64,000 bases of DNA from an uncultured beta proteobacterium. GTDB taxonomy: Bacteria > Pseudomonadota > Gammaproteobacteria > Burkholderiales > Burkholderiaceae_C. The number at the start of each line of letters is the position of its first letter. Within the stretch, counting starts at the first letter, position 1. The notes beneath the pieces are model-generated. The model was given only the letters and a program-made list of their open reading frames with translations, did not search any database and was not told the DNA's origin. Below, piece after piece: positions 19,429 to 28,117 of the stretch. The translations under genes were made by a program, and so were the position numbers. The stretch lies in the NCBI GenBank assembly GCA_903909815.1, contig CAIVXG010000198.1, positions 44,699 to 108,698 on the forward strand. Reading direction: 5' to 3'.

Positions 19429-20489
19429 CTAAACCGCCGGGTCGCGAATGTCCCAGCGCACCGCGTCGATCGCAGCCAGCAGTTCAGGCGATAGCGTCAG
19501 CCCCACGGCATCCAGGTTCTCGTCGAGCTGCGCCAGCGTGGTCACACCGATGATGCTGCTGGCCACCTGCCATTTGCTCTGGCAAAAAGCCAGCGCCATT
19601 TGCGTGGGCGTGAGGCCGTGCTCGCGCGCCAGGCCGTTGTAGCGCTTGGCCGCAGCCAGCGAGGCCGGACGGCCCCAGCGCTGCTTCTTCATGGATTCAA
19701 ACAGGCTCATGCGGCCCTTGGCAGCATCGGCGGCTTCCAGACCCGCTGCGTCGTACTTGCCGGTGAGCAGGCCAAAGCCCAGGGGCGAATAGGCCAGCAA
19801 GGACACACCCAGCCGGTGCATGGTTTCGTCCAGGCCGTTCTCTACCGAACGGTTGATCAGGCAATAGGGGTTTTGGACGGTGGCAACGCGCGGCAATCCG
19901 TGCTGCTCTGCCAGGCGTACGAACTCGTGCACTCCATAGGGCGACTCGTTGGACAGGCCAATGGCGCGCACCTTGCCCGCTTTGACCAGAACCGCAAGCG
20001 CTTCCAGCTGCGCGTGCATGGAGGTCACTTCCTGGTCCTTGGCCGGATCGAAATACAGGCCGCCAAAGCTGGGCACATTGCGTGCCGGCCAGTGGATCTG
20101 GTACAGATCGATCACGTCCGTCTGCAGGCGTTTCAAGGATGCTTCGCAGGCCGACGTGATGTCCTGAGTTGTGAGGTCAGTGCTGCCGTTGCGGATCCAG
20201 TTCATGCCACGGGCCGGCCCCGCGACCTTGGTCGCGAGAACCAGCTTTTGCCGCGCCTGCGGGCGCTTGGCAAACCAGTTGCCGATGATGGTCTCGGTGG
20301 CGCCGTAGGTCTGCGCGCGCGCCGGTACCGAATAAATCCTGCGGTGTCGATGAAGTTCACGCCGCGCTCCAGCGAGCGGTCCAGGATGGCGTGGGCAGCG
20401 GCCTCGTCCACCTGTTCACCAAAAGTCATGGTGCCCAGGCAGAAGGAGGTGACTTGCAGGTCGGTTTTTCCAAGGGTGATGGTTTTCAT
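19429..20489 (-). pseudogene. aldo/keto reductase (Tas-like), frameshifted
   Basis: The start at 20489 gives MKTITLGKTDLQVTSFCLGTM and runs in frame to NFIDTAG. At about 20338-20340 one base appears to be missing: the next frame resumes exactly with IYSVPARAQTYGATET and continues to the stop at 19429. Joined, the product would be about 352 residues, the full length of Tas-type NADPH-dependent aldo/keto reductases. The rest is well conserved (DLYQIHWPAR, VRAIGLSNESPYGV, LLAYSPLGFGLLTGKY). Either the strain carries a recent inactivating deletion or the base is a sequencing error. The catalytic Tyr of the family falls next to the break. Confidence 0.85.
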
Positions 20490-20567
20490 GGGGTCCGAGT
20501 ATGCTTCATCCGTCGTCAGGATGTTCCAAGGCTGGCGGGAGACACTTGGACTCAAATGGAGAATGAA

Positions 20568-22217
20568 ATGAACACGATTTACGACCAGGACCTGAACAAG
20601 ACAGCGGCCAACTTCGTCGCGCTCTCGCCTGTGAGCTTTGTGGAGCGCAGCGCCGAGGTATTTGGCGACCTTCCTTCCGTCGTCCACGGCGCACGCCGCT
20701 ACACCTGGGCCCAGACGCGAGAGCGCTCGGCTCGCCTGGCGGCGGCGCTGCAGGCGCTGGGTGTGGTGCGCGGCAGCACCGTGAGCGTGATGCTGCACAA
20801 CACGCCCGAGATGGTGGAGGTGCATTACGCCGTCCCCGCACTCAATGCCGTGCTCAACACGCTCAACACCCGACTGGACGCGCCGCTGCTGGCCTGGCAG
20901 ATGAACCACTGCGAGACCCAGGTGCTGATCACCGACCGAGAGTTCGCGCCCACCGTGGCACAGGCGCTGACGCTGCTGCGCCAGGAACACGGACGTGACC
21001 TGATCGTGATCGACGTCAGCGACAGCGAGTACCGCGGCGAAGGCGAGCTGCTGGGATCATCCGAGTACGAGGCGCTGCTAGCAGCGCACCAGCCCGTGGC
21101 ACAGCTGCAGGGACCGGCAGACGAATGGGACGCGATCGCCGTGAGCTACACCTCGGGCACGACCGGCGACCCCAAGGGCGTGGTCACGCACCACCGCGGA
21201 GCCTACCTGAACGCCGTGTGCAACGCCGCCACCTGGACCATGCCGCACTTCCCGGTCTACCTGTGGACGCTGCCGATGTTCCACTGCAATGGCTGGTGCT
21301 TTCCCTGGACCGTGGCGATGTTGGGCGGCACCCACGTGTGCCTGCGCCGGGTCGACGCCCAGTCCATTCTGCACGCCATCACCACGCACAAGGTGGACCA
21401 CTATTGCGCTGCCCCGATCGTGCACAGCCTGCTGATCGTGGCGCCAGCCTCGCTGCGCGAAGGCATCCAACACAAGGTGCGCGCCATGGTGGCGGGCGCA
21501 GCGCCTCCGGCCTCTATGATCGAGGGCATGGCGCGCATCGGTTTCGACATCACCCACGTCTACGGCCTGACCGAGGTCTATGGACCGGCCGCCGTGGCAG
21601 TGAAACGCGAAACCTGGGCCGCTCAGGACCTGTCGGAGCAGACGCGGCTGAACGGGCGCCAGGGCGTGCGCTACCCGTTGCAGGAAGCGATGACGGTGCG
21701 CGGCGCCGACGACATGATCGAGACGCCGGCCGACGGCCAGACCATGGGCGAGATCATGTTCCGCGGCAACATCGTGATGAAGGGCTACCTGAAGAACCCG
21801 GCGTCCACCGCCAAAGCCTTTGAGGGTGGATGGTTCCACACCGGCGACCTGGCCGTGATGGAGTCGGACCGCTATGTCAAGATCAAGGACCGCAGCAAGG
21901 ACGTGATCATCTCGGGCGGCGAGAACATCAGCTCACTCGAAGTCGAGGACGCCCTGTACCGGCACCCGGACGTGGTGGCCTGCGCGGTCGTGGCCAAGCC
22001 CGACCCCAAGTGGGGCGAAACGCCGCTGGCCTTTGTGGAGCTGAGGGCCGGTGCGACGGTGACCGCGCCCGAGCTGGTGGCCCACTGCAAGACGCTGCTG
22101 GCGGGCTACAAGCTGCCGCGCGACATCCGCTTCGAGCCGATCCCAAAGACATCCACGGGCAAGATCCAAAAGTTCGTGCTGCGCGAGCGCGCCAAGTCGA
22201 CCAGCGCGCTGGATTGA
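20568..22217 (+). CDS. acyl-CoA synthetase (AMP-forming)
   Basis: 549 residues of the ANL superfamily. The P-loop-like A3 motif is YTSGTTGDPKGV. The A5 region reads VYGLTEVYGP, then GGWFHTGDLAV, and the C-terminal catalytic lysine motif is KTSTGKIQKFVLRE. It activates a carboxylic acid with ATP and couples it to CoA. The opening NKTAANFVALSPVSFVERSAEVF matches medium-chain or short-chain acyl-CoA synthetases of proteobacteria. The start 20568 has GGAG at 20558-20561. The enoyl-CoA hydratase-like gene follows 32 bases later, so both probably serve one acyl-CoA catabolic step. Substrate uncertain. Confidence 0.88.
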   Translation: MNTIYDQDLNKTAANFVALSPVSFVERSAEVFGDLPSVVHGARRYTWAQTRERSARLAAALQALGVVRGSTVSVMLHNTPEMVEVHYAVPALNAVLNTLNTRLDAPLLAWQMNHCETQVLITDREFAPTVAQALTLLRQEHGRDLIVIDVSDSEYRGEGELLGSSEYEALLAAHQPVAQLQGPADEWDAIAVSYTSGTTGDPKGVVTHHRGAYLNAVCNAATWTMPHFPVYLWTLPMFHCNGWCFPWTVAMLGGTHVCLRRVDAQSILHAITTHKVDHYCAAPIVHSLLIVAPASLREGIQHKVRAMVAGAAPPASMIEGMARIGFDITHVYGLTEVYGPAAVAVKRETWAAQDLSEQTRLNGRQGVRYPLQEAMTVRGADDMIETPADGQTMGEIMFRGNIVMKGYLKNPASTAKAFEGGWFHTGDLAVMESDRYVKIKDRSKDVIISGGENISSLEVEDALYRHPDVVACAVVAKPDPKWGETPLAFVELRAGATVTAPELVAHCKTLLAGYKLPRDIRFEPIPKTSTGKIQKFVLRERAKSTSALD

Positions 22218-22249
22218 AGCAACCACCACTTTGAACCGAAGGTCATACC

Positions 22250-23032
22250 ATGAGCACCCAAGAAGCCGTCCTTGTCTCGACCCGCGATGCACGCGGCGTA
22301 GTCACCCTCACGCTCAACCGCCCGGCCCAATTCAATGCTTTGTCCGAGGCGCTGATGACCGAACTGCAGCGTGCGCTCGACGCGATCGCAGGGGACCGGT
22401 CCGTATGCGTCGTCGTGCTGGCGGCCTCAGGCAAGGCGTTTTGTGCCGGTCACGATCTGAAAGAGATGCGCGCCACGCCCTCGACAGATTACTACCAGAG
22501 GCTGTTCCAGCAATGCGCCAGGCTGATGCTGTCACTGCAACAGCTACCGGTGCCGGTGATCGCGCGCGTCCACGGGACCGCTACCGCAGCGGGCTGCCAG
22601 TTGGTCGCGACTTGCGACCTCGCTGTGGCCGCCAGCAACGCCCGGTTCGCCGTCAGCGGCGTCAATCTGGGCTTGTTCTGCTCCACGCCGGCCGTGGCGC
22701 TGTCGCGCAACCTCGGGCGCAAGGCGGCGTTTGAAATGCTGGTCACGGGCGACTTCATCAATGCCGATCAGGCCTTGAACGAGGGCCTGATCAACCGCGT
22801 GGTCGCGTCCGAGGCGCTGGACGCCGAAGTGGAACGTCTGGTGGCCAGCATCGTGGCCAAGCCGCGCGTCGCGGTGGCGCTGGGCAAGGCGCTGTTCTAC
22901 CGGCAGCTGGAGACCGGCATCGCCGCCGCCTATGCCGACGCCGCCCAGACCATGGCCTGCAACATGATGGACGAGTCCGCGCTCGAAGGCGTGCAGGCCT
23001 TTATCGAGAAGCGCCCCCCGCACTGGCGCTGA
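22250..23032 (+). CDS. crotonase-superfamily protein, ECHDC3-like, lacking the usual catalytic glutamates
   Basis: 260 residues with the crotonase fold: oxyanion-hole segments AFCAGHDLKEM (64-74) and GTATAAGCQLVATCDLAVA (109-127), and a CoA-site block FAVSGVNLGLFCSTP. In classical enoyl-CoA hydratase the two glutamates fall in GGGCEL and PEIxLG. Here these are GCQL (Gln117) and SGVNLG, so both acids are missing. The same pattern is known in ECHDC3-type proteins. It may therefore not hydrate enoyl-CoA; hydrolysis or isomerisation is possible. Cotranscribed with the acyl-CoA synthetase. Confidence 0.85.
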   Translation: MSTQEAVLVSTRDARGVVTLTLNRPAQFNALSEALMTELQRALDAIAGDRSVCVVVLAASGKAFCAGHDLKEMRATPSTDYYQRLFQQCARLMLSLQQLPVPVIARVHGTATAAGCQLVATCDLAVAASNARFAVSGVNLGLFCSTPAVALSRNLGRKAAFEMLVTGDFINADQALNEGLINRVVASEALDAEVERLVASIVAKPRVAVALGKALFYRQLETGIAAAYADAAQTMACNMMDESALEGVQAFIEKRPPHWR

Positions 23033-23041
23033 TGAACTGAT

Positions 23042-23144
23042 CGTCATTGCGAACTGCCTGTTTCGGACGGCGAAACTGCATACATGCCATGAACCCCGGA
23101 TTCGTGATTGCGACTGCCGTGTCGCTGCGCTCCTCGCAATGACG
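23042..23144. repeat. palindromic intergenic repeat, family 1, copy C (diverged)
   Basis: Outer arms CGTCATTGCGAA and CTCGCAATGACG are kept, but the interior has diverged and lacks a clear GGCAATCCATG pair. It separates the convergent crotonase-like and acyl-CoA synthetase genes. Confidence 0.65.
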
Positions 23145-23166
23145 GAAATGCCCCGTCGCCGCTTCG

Positions 23167-24915
23167 CTAAATCGCCGCTCTGGCCTCTTCCTGCAACCGC
23201 AACACGCGCCGCTGCACCTTGCCGGTGGTGGTCATCGGCAAGACTTCGATGAATTCGATTTCTTTCGGGTATTCATAGGGGGCGAGAAGGCCTTTCACGT
23301 GCGCCTGAAGTTGTGCCACGAGCGCCGCATCCCACTGCGCCGTGGCGTGCGACGAGGCTTGGCGCTGCTGCGCAAATTCAGTTGCCAGCACAACATAGGC
23401 CTTGACCAGCGCGCCGCGCTCGCGGTCCGGCTTGGGCACGACGGCGGCATTCGCCACGGCCGGGTGTTTGACCAGACAGTTCTCGATTTCACTGGGGCCG
23501 ATGCGGTAGCCTGCGGCCTTGAACATGTCGTCGGAGCGACCTTGGTACCAGAGGTAGCCCTCGGCATCGCGCGTTGCCATGTCGCCGGTGCGGCACCAAT
23601 CGCCGGTGAACTTGGCCTGGGTGGCCCCGGCGTTCTTCCAGTAGCCCAGAAAGAAGATTGGATCGGGGTCGCCATGCACGTCAAAGCGGTTCAGAGCCAC
23701 GTCTCCAGCCACGCCCACCTCGCACTCCTGACCCGCATCGTCGATCACCGCCACGCGGTGCCCGGGATAGGGCCGGCCCATGCTACCGCCCTTTGCAGGC
23801 CACATGCGCGAGCAATTGCCCACGATGTAGTTGATCTCGGTCTGTCCGAACATCTCGTTCACCGTCACGCCCAACTGTTGCTGAGAATAGGCAAAAACGG
23901 CGTCCCCCACGGCTTCACCGGCGCTCATGATGGCCCGCAGCTTGAGCTTGAACTGTTTTGCAGGCACAGGGTAGGCCTTCATCATCGCCTTGAGTGCCGT
24001 CGGGAACAGGAAGGTGTGCGTGACACTGTGCTGCTGCAGGATGTCAAACGCCGCGTCGGCGCTGAAGCGCCCCGAATAAGCGACGATCGGTCGGCCGAAA
24101 TACAAGCTTGGCAGCAGCGCGTCCATCAGACCGCCGGTCCAGGTCCAGTCCGCAGGTGACCAAAAGACGCTGGGTACTTCTGAAATCAGCTGACCGCGTG
24201 GCGGGTAGGGATCGAATCCGAACCAGTTCTGACTGCAGACGAAGCCACTCAGGTTGCCAATCAGTGCGCGGTGCGGAATCAGCGCGCCCTTGGGGTTGCC
24301 GGTGGTGCCGCTGGTATAGATCAGGACCGCGGCGTCGTTCGCGTGCGTGTCCACCGCGGCAAAGCTGGGAGGCTGGGTTGCCAGCAGGTCGGCATAGTCC
24401 AGGCCGACTGGCAGGCCACGGGCGCCCAGGCCGATGACATGTCGCAACAGCGGGAAATCACCCCGCGCAGCCGTCAGCGTCGCCACGTTGGAGGCTTCAC
24501 ACAAGGCCAATACGGCTTCGCTGTCCTGCAGCCGAAAAGCCAACGCTTCGGGCCCGAACAGCGTGGACAGCGGCATCGCCACCGCCCCCATCTGCAGCAC
24601 CGCCATATACGCCACTGCCGCCTCGAAGCGCTGCGGCAGCACGATCGCGACGCGGTCGCCACGCTGCACGCCCAGCGCCTGCAAGGCGTTGGATAGACGG
24701 TTCGCCTGCTGTTGCAGTTGCGCGTAGCTGTGCTTGCCGGGCGGCTCTGAGGTCGAATGGGTGCACACCGCAATGCGCTGATTGGCATCGGGCAACTCGG
24801 CCCAGCGCGCGCAGCAGACCTGGGCGATATTGAATCTGGCCGGCACTTGCCAGCAAAACTGCGCATGCAACTCGGCGTATCTGTCAGGCGCGATTGAAAT
24901 CGAGGGAAGCGCCAT
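23167..24915 (-). CDS. acetyl-CoA synthetase-like acyl-CoA ligase
   Basis: 582 residues of the ANL superfamily, a different lineage from the ligase at 20568. Motifs are YTSGTTGNPKGALIPHR, then SPADWTWTGGLMDALLP, NEMFGQTEINYIVGNC, DWCRTGDMA and TTTGKVQRRVLRLQEEA. It resembles the acyl-CoA synthetases (short- to medium-chain acyl, or AcsA-like) often annotated as AMP-binding protein. The start at 24915 (MALPSISIAPDRYAEL) is chosen because sequence upstream in frame is Arg-rich and unlike the family. The exported-protein gene immediately upstream may share its transcript. Confidence 0.87.
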   Translation of the reverse strand: MALPSISIAPDRYAELHAQFCWQVPARFNIAQVCCARWAELPDANQRIAVCTHSTSEPPGKHSYAQLQQQANRLSNALQALGVQRGDRVAIVLPQRFEAAVAYMAVLQMGAVAMPLSTLFGPEALAFRLQDSEAVLALCEASNVATLTAARGDFPLLRHVIGLGARGLPVGLDYADLLATQPPSFAAVDTHANDAAVLIYTSGTTGNPKGALIPHRALIGNLSGFVCSQNWFGFDPYPPRGQLISEVPSVFWSPADWTWTGGLMDALLPSLYFGRPIVAYSGRFSADAAFDILQQHSVTHTFLFPTALKAMMKAYPVPAKQFKLKLRAIMSAGEAVGDAVFAYSQQQLGVTVNEMFGQTEINYIVGNCSRMWPAKGGSMGRPYPGHRVAVIDDAGQECEVGVAGDVALNRFDVHGDPDPIFFLGYWKNAGATQAKFTGDWCRTGDMATRDAEGYLWYQGRSDDMFKAAGYRIGPSEIENCLVKHPAVANAAVVPKPDRERGALVKAYVVLATEFAQQRQASSHATAQWDAALVAQLQAHVKGLLAPYEYPKEIEFIEVLPMTTTGKVQRRVLRLQEEARAAI

Positions 24916-24931
24916 CCTCAGGCCAGGGCGC

Positions 24932-25396
24932 TCAACGGCTGAACGAGATCGACAAGCCCGCCCCCCAACGCGGCGAACTGTCGGTGAGGCCATGCCCCAG
25001 ACTCGTGCTCAGACGCAGACCCGGCGTGAACTGGTAACCGTAGCTCAGACCCAGGGTGCGCGCCGCTGGCGCCTCGGGCAGGAGATTGGGCTCAACGCGG
25101 TAGCTCAGGCCCAGGCTGCTGGCTGGCGAAAAGTTCCAGGCTGCGCCGACCCCCGAAATCGGCAACGTGGCGCTTGTCAAAACCTGGGGCAGGATCAGGT
25201 TGAAGCTCCAGTCCCTGGAGTCAATACGCAGGCCCAAATTTTGACGTTGCACGCTCGCGTCCAAGCCCGCACCCAACTTGGCACTGCCTGGCTCGGTGAA
25301 CACCTGCAGGCTGATGGGCGCCGCGGTGTCAGCCGGCTGCGCTGCCACTGCGGTGCAGGCGAGAACCAGAAAAAACGCTACGAGCTTGTAGTTCAT
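24932..25396 (-). CDS. exported protein of unknown function, possibly outer-membrane
   Basis: 154 residues from the ATG at 25396, which follows a G-rich ribosome site. A signal peptide covers about 1-20 (LVAFFLVLACTAVAAQ). The mature part has alternating short strands with aromatic and small residues (LGLSYRVEPN, LGLSYGYQFTPGLRLSTSLGHGL) and ends in ISFSR, suggestive of a small beta-barrel or beta-sandwich. No family recognised. Its stop is 16 bases from the acyl-CoA ligase start. Confidence 0.65.
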   Translation of the reverse strand: MNYKLVAFFLVLACTAVAAQPADTAAPISLQVFTEPGSAKLGAGLDASVQRQNLGLRIDSRDWSFNLILPQVLTSATLPISGVGAAWNFSPASSLGLSYRVEPNLLPEAPAARTLGLSYGYQFTPGLRLSTSLGHGLTDSSPRWGAGLSISFSR

Positions 25397-25552
25397 AGGA
25401 ACCCCCACTTTCCAAGGGAAAGGATCACGACCGGGTTCATTGTGCACAAAAGGCGCTGATCGGGCAAGCGACTTAGGCGCTGAAAAAGGGTGTTCTTCAT
25501 CAGCTTTTAGCAGTCGTTCGTGTGACTGCCACGAGCCGACGCCACACGTATC

Positions 25553-26500
25553 ATGACCGCCATGTATACCTGCAAAAGAGTCGCCCGCAGTCAGACCGTT
25601 TCCCTACGTCACTTGCGCTATCACGTCCTTGTCTGGGGCGATATGCCCTGCGACGAAGCCCTTGCCCCCCTGGTGTTGGTGCACGGCTGGATGGACGTGG
25701 CGGCGTCCTACCAGTTCATGGTGGATGCGTTCAGCGACGCCTTCATGCGGGGTCGGCGCGTGATCGCGCCCGATTGGCGCGGCTTCGGTCAAACCGAAAC
25801 GGGAGGCGCCGATCACTACTGGTTTCCCGACTACCTTGCCGATCTGGACTTCCTGCTGGATCATTTTGTGGGTGCCCAGCCGGTTGATCTGGTGGGCCAC
25901 AGCATGGGCGGCAACATCGCCATGCTGTACGCCGGCGTTCGCCCCGAGCGCATCCGCCACCTGGTGAACCTGGAAGGCTTCGGCATGCCCGCAACCCGGC
26001 CGGAGCAGGCGCCCCTGCGTTACGGCAAGTGGATGGACGATCTCAAGGCGTTGCACCGTGGCGAACTCGCGCTCAGACCGTATGACTCGCTCGACGGCGT
26101 GGCACTGCGGCTGATGAAGACCAATCCGCGGCTCAGCGCGGACAAGGCGCACTGGCTGGCGCAGCACTGGTCGGCTCCCACGGTCCAGTCCGACGGCAGC
26201 ACCCAATGGAAGGTCTTGGGCGACCCGGCACACAAGATCGTCAACGCCCAGTTGTACCGGGTGGACGAAGTCCAGGCTGCGTGGCAGCGCATCAGCGCGC
26301 CGGTGCTGGCGCTGGAGGCCAGCACCAGCAGCATGGCGCAGTGGTACCAGGACAAGTACACGCTGGATCAATACCACGAGCGCCTCAAGGTCGTGGCGCA
26401 ATGCCAGATCGCAGTGATCGAGGACGCCGGTCATATGCTGCACCATGATCAGCCGCAGCTGCTGGCGGCCCTGCTCGAAGCTTTTTTGGCCGGAGGCTGA
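25553..26500 (+). CDS. alpha/beta hydrolase
   Basis: 315 residues. Nucleophile elbow GHSMGG (Ser117), oxyanion strand LVLVHGWMDVAAS, RVIAPDWRGFGQT, and a terminal EDAGHMLHHDQP carrying the triad histidine. This layout fits epoxide-hydrolase/esterase-type proteins of proteobacteria. A second ATG at 25562 is an alternative start. No signal peptide. Substrate not predictable; no clear partner gene. Confidence 0.85.
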   Translation: MTAMYTCKRVARSQTVSLRHLRYHVLVWGDMPCDEALAPLVLVHGWMDVAASYQFMVDAFSDAFMRGRRVIAPDWRGFGQTETGGADHYWFPDYLADLDFLLDHFVGAQPVDLVGHSMGGNIAMLYAGVRPERIRHLVNLEGFGMPATRPEQAPLRYGKWMDDLKALHRGELALRPYDSLDGVALRLMKTNPRLSADKAHWLAQHWSAPTVQSDGSTQWKVLGDPAHKIVNAQLYRVDEVQAAWQRISAPVLALEASTSSMAQWYQDKYTLDQYHERLKVVAQCQIAVIEDAGHMLHHDQPQLLAALLEAFLAGG

Positions 26501-26527
26501 CCTGCTGCCGCAATCGAAAAAGAATTC

Positions 26528-26567
26528 TTGACAAGCCCACTTTTCAATACTAAAGTGATATCACTTT
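26528..26567 (+). promoter_or_regulatory. sigma70-type promoter with a 16-base perfect palindrome over the -10 box
   Basis: TTGACA (26528-26533) is followed after 17 bases by TAAAGT (26551-26556). AAAGTGATATCACTTT (26552-26567) is a perfect palindrome covering the -10 box and predicted start of transcription. A second copy of the half-site, AAGTGATAT, lies at 26636-26644 over the start codon of the SPFH gene. The arrangement suits repression by a dimeric regulator, plausibly the ribbon-helix-helix protein encoded at 27570. Confidence 0.75.
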
Positions 26568-26642
26568 TAAATCGCACCATAACGGTTCGATGGGGTCACC
26601 GGCTCAGCGTGTTTCGCGTGTGAGTCCTTAGGAGCAAGTGAT

Positions 26643-27533
26643 ATGGACAAGCAAATCGCGCAGGAACGCCCCGGCCAATCGCACAGCGGCCTGGTCAGCG
26701 CCGTGATCGGACTGGCCCTGGTGCTGGGGTCCGCTGCAGTGGCCTACTGGGGGCAAAACATGGCGAGCGGCATCGCGGCTGCGGCCCTGGGCCTGGGCGC
26801 CTCATGGTGCTTTGGTGGCCTGTACATGCTGCAACCGAACCAGGCCGCGCTGCTGCTGCTGTTTGGCAGTTACCGCGGCACAGACCGCAGCGAAGGCCTG
26901 CGCTGGTCGAATCCGTTCTACGTGAAGAAGAAGCAGTCGCTGCGCGCCCGCAACTTCAACAGCGAGAAGCTCAAGGTCAATGACCTGCGCGGCAATCCGA
27001 TCGAGATCGCCGCCGCCATCGTCTGGCGGGTGCAAGACACGGCGCGCGCCAGCTTTGACGTGGAGGACTTCGAGCGCTATGTGCTTACCCAGTCCGAAGC
27101 CGCCGTGCGCCATCTGGCGTCAAGCTTCGCCTACGACAATCTGTATGAATCGGACCACTCCGGCAAGATCGAAACCACGCTGCGCTCCGGGGCGGAAGTG
27201 GTGGGCGCCGCGCTGCGCGGCGAATTGCAGGCGCGCTTCGCGCTGGCCGGCATCGAGGTGATCGACGCCAAACTGACCCATCTGGCCTACGCCCCCGAGA
27301 TTGCCGGCACGATGCTGCGCCGTCAACAAGCCGAGGCCGTGGTCGCGGCGCGTTCCAAGATTGTCGAGGGCGCCGTGGGCATGGTGGAACTGGCGCTCAA
27401 CGGTCTGTCCGAGCGCGGCCTGGTGAATCTGGACGACGAGCGCAAGGCCGCCATGGTGAGCAACCTGCTGGTCGTCCTGTGCTCCGACCATGACGCCACG
27501 CCGGTGGTGAATACCGGCACGCTGTACAACTGA
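26643..27533 (+). CDS. SPFH/Band 7 domain membrane protein
   Basis: 296 residues. Two hydrophobic helices (about 17-40 and 43-66) sit before an SPFH domain: MLQPNQAALLLLFGSYRGT, then the strand-rich NPFYVKKKQSLRARNFNSEKLKVND, IEIAAAIVWRVQDT, and the helix AYAPEIAGTMLRRQQAEAVVAARSKIVEGAVGM typical of stomatin/flotillin relatives. SPFH proteins form large membrane-attached rings. AGGAG precedes the ATG. The ribbon-helix-helix gene follows after 36 bases, so the pair looks like one operon. Role not established. Confidence 0.88.
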   Translation: MDKQIAQERPGQSHSGLVSAVIGLALVLGSAAVAYWGQNMASGIAAAALGLGASWCFGGLYMLQPNQAALLLLFGSYRGTDRSEGLRWSNPFYVKKKQSLRARNFNSEKLKVNDLRGNPIEIAAAIVWRVQDTARASFDVEDFERYVLTQSEAAVRHLASSFAYDNLYESDHSGKIETTLRSGAEVVGAALRGELQARFALAGIEVIDAKLTHLAYAPEIAGTMLRRQQAEAVVAARSKIVEGAVGMVELALNGLSERGLVNLDDERKAAMVSNLLVVLCSDHDATPVVNTGTLYN

Positions 27534-27569
27534 GCGCCACCCAACCGATCAAGGTCTACCGACTACACC

Positions 27570-27749
27570 ATGGCCAGTCCGGACAAAAAGTCATTTGCGC
27601 TGCGCATCGACCCCGAACTGTGGCAACAGATCGAGCGTCTGGCCGCGGCCGAACTGCGCAGCGTGAATGCGCAGGTCGAGTACCTGTTGCGCGAAGCGGT
27701 GCGCCAGCGTGTGCGACCTGCCGCCAAGGCGGCCCCGCCGCGACGCTAA
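27570..27749 (+). CDS. small ribbon-helix-helix (Arc-like) DNA-binding protein
   Basis: 59 residues starting [15 protein letters not shown]. The strand [10 protein letters not shown] followed by helix [13 protein letters not shown] and helix [15 protein letters not shown] fits the Arc/MetJ fold. The tail AAKAAPPRR is basic. It lies 36 bases after the SPFH gene. A dimer of such proteins reads short palindromes, so it may bind the 26552-26567 palindrome and autoregulate the pair. Confidence 0.8.
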   Translation: MASPDKKSFALRIDPELWQQIERLAAAELRSVNAQVEYLLREAVRQRVRPAAKAAPPRR

Positions 27750-27976
27750 ACCCTCAGCTGCGCGCTGGCTGCGGCTGAAAGCCAAAGGCGGCGCAACTTC
27801 TGGACACCGGCGTAGCGCATTTCGCTTCGACCCACGATGGCCCAGCGCGCAATTCAAAAACATTTACTCGCGAAATCAGGGTTTTTCAGCCCCTGTGACC
27901 GAGTTTGCGCACGTATCATTGTGCTCGCAACCGGCGTCGACGCACCCCGCAACGAGCCCAGCCAGGGCCACAGATT

Positions 27977-28117
27977 TTGACGGTCACCGAAAGCAAGAAT
28001 TTGGTCGTCGATGACGATGAGTTTGCACGTGCTTTGATCGCCTTGCCAGTGCCCGATTGGGGCTGGGACCCTGCATTCCCGATGGCTACAGCACAAACTA
28101 ATGGGGCGCTCACATGA
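27977..28117 (+). pseudogene. vestigial response-regulator receiver fragment
   Basis: From a TTG at 27977 the frame reads LTVTESKNLVVDDDEFARALIA, then unrelated residues to a stop at 28115-28117 that overlaps the next ATG (ATGA). The VVDDDEF acidic pocket is the first strand of a receiver domain and closely matches YLVVDDDEFQRDL of the intact receiver at 32318. The phosphorylated Asp and the rest of the fold are absent. It may be a deletion remnant, or a short leader peptide that couples translation to the kinase. The remainder of 27750-27976 holds nothing I recognise. Confidence 0.5.
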
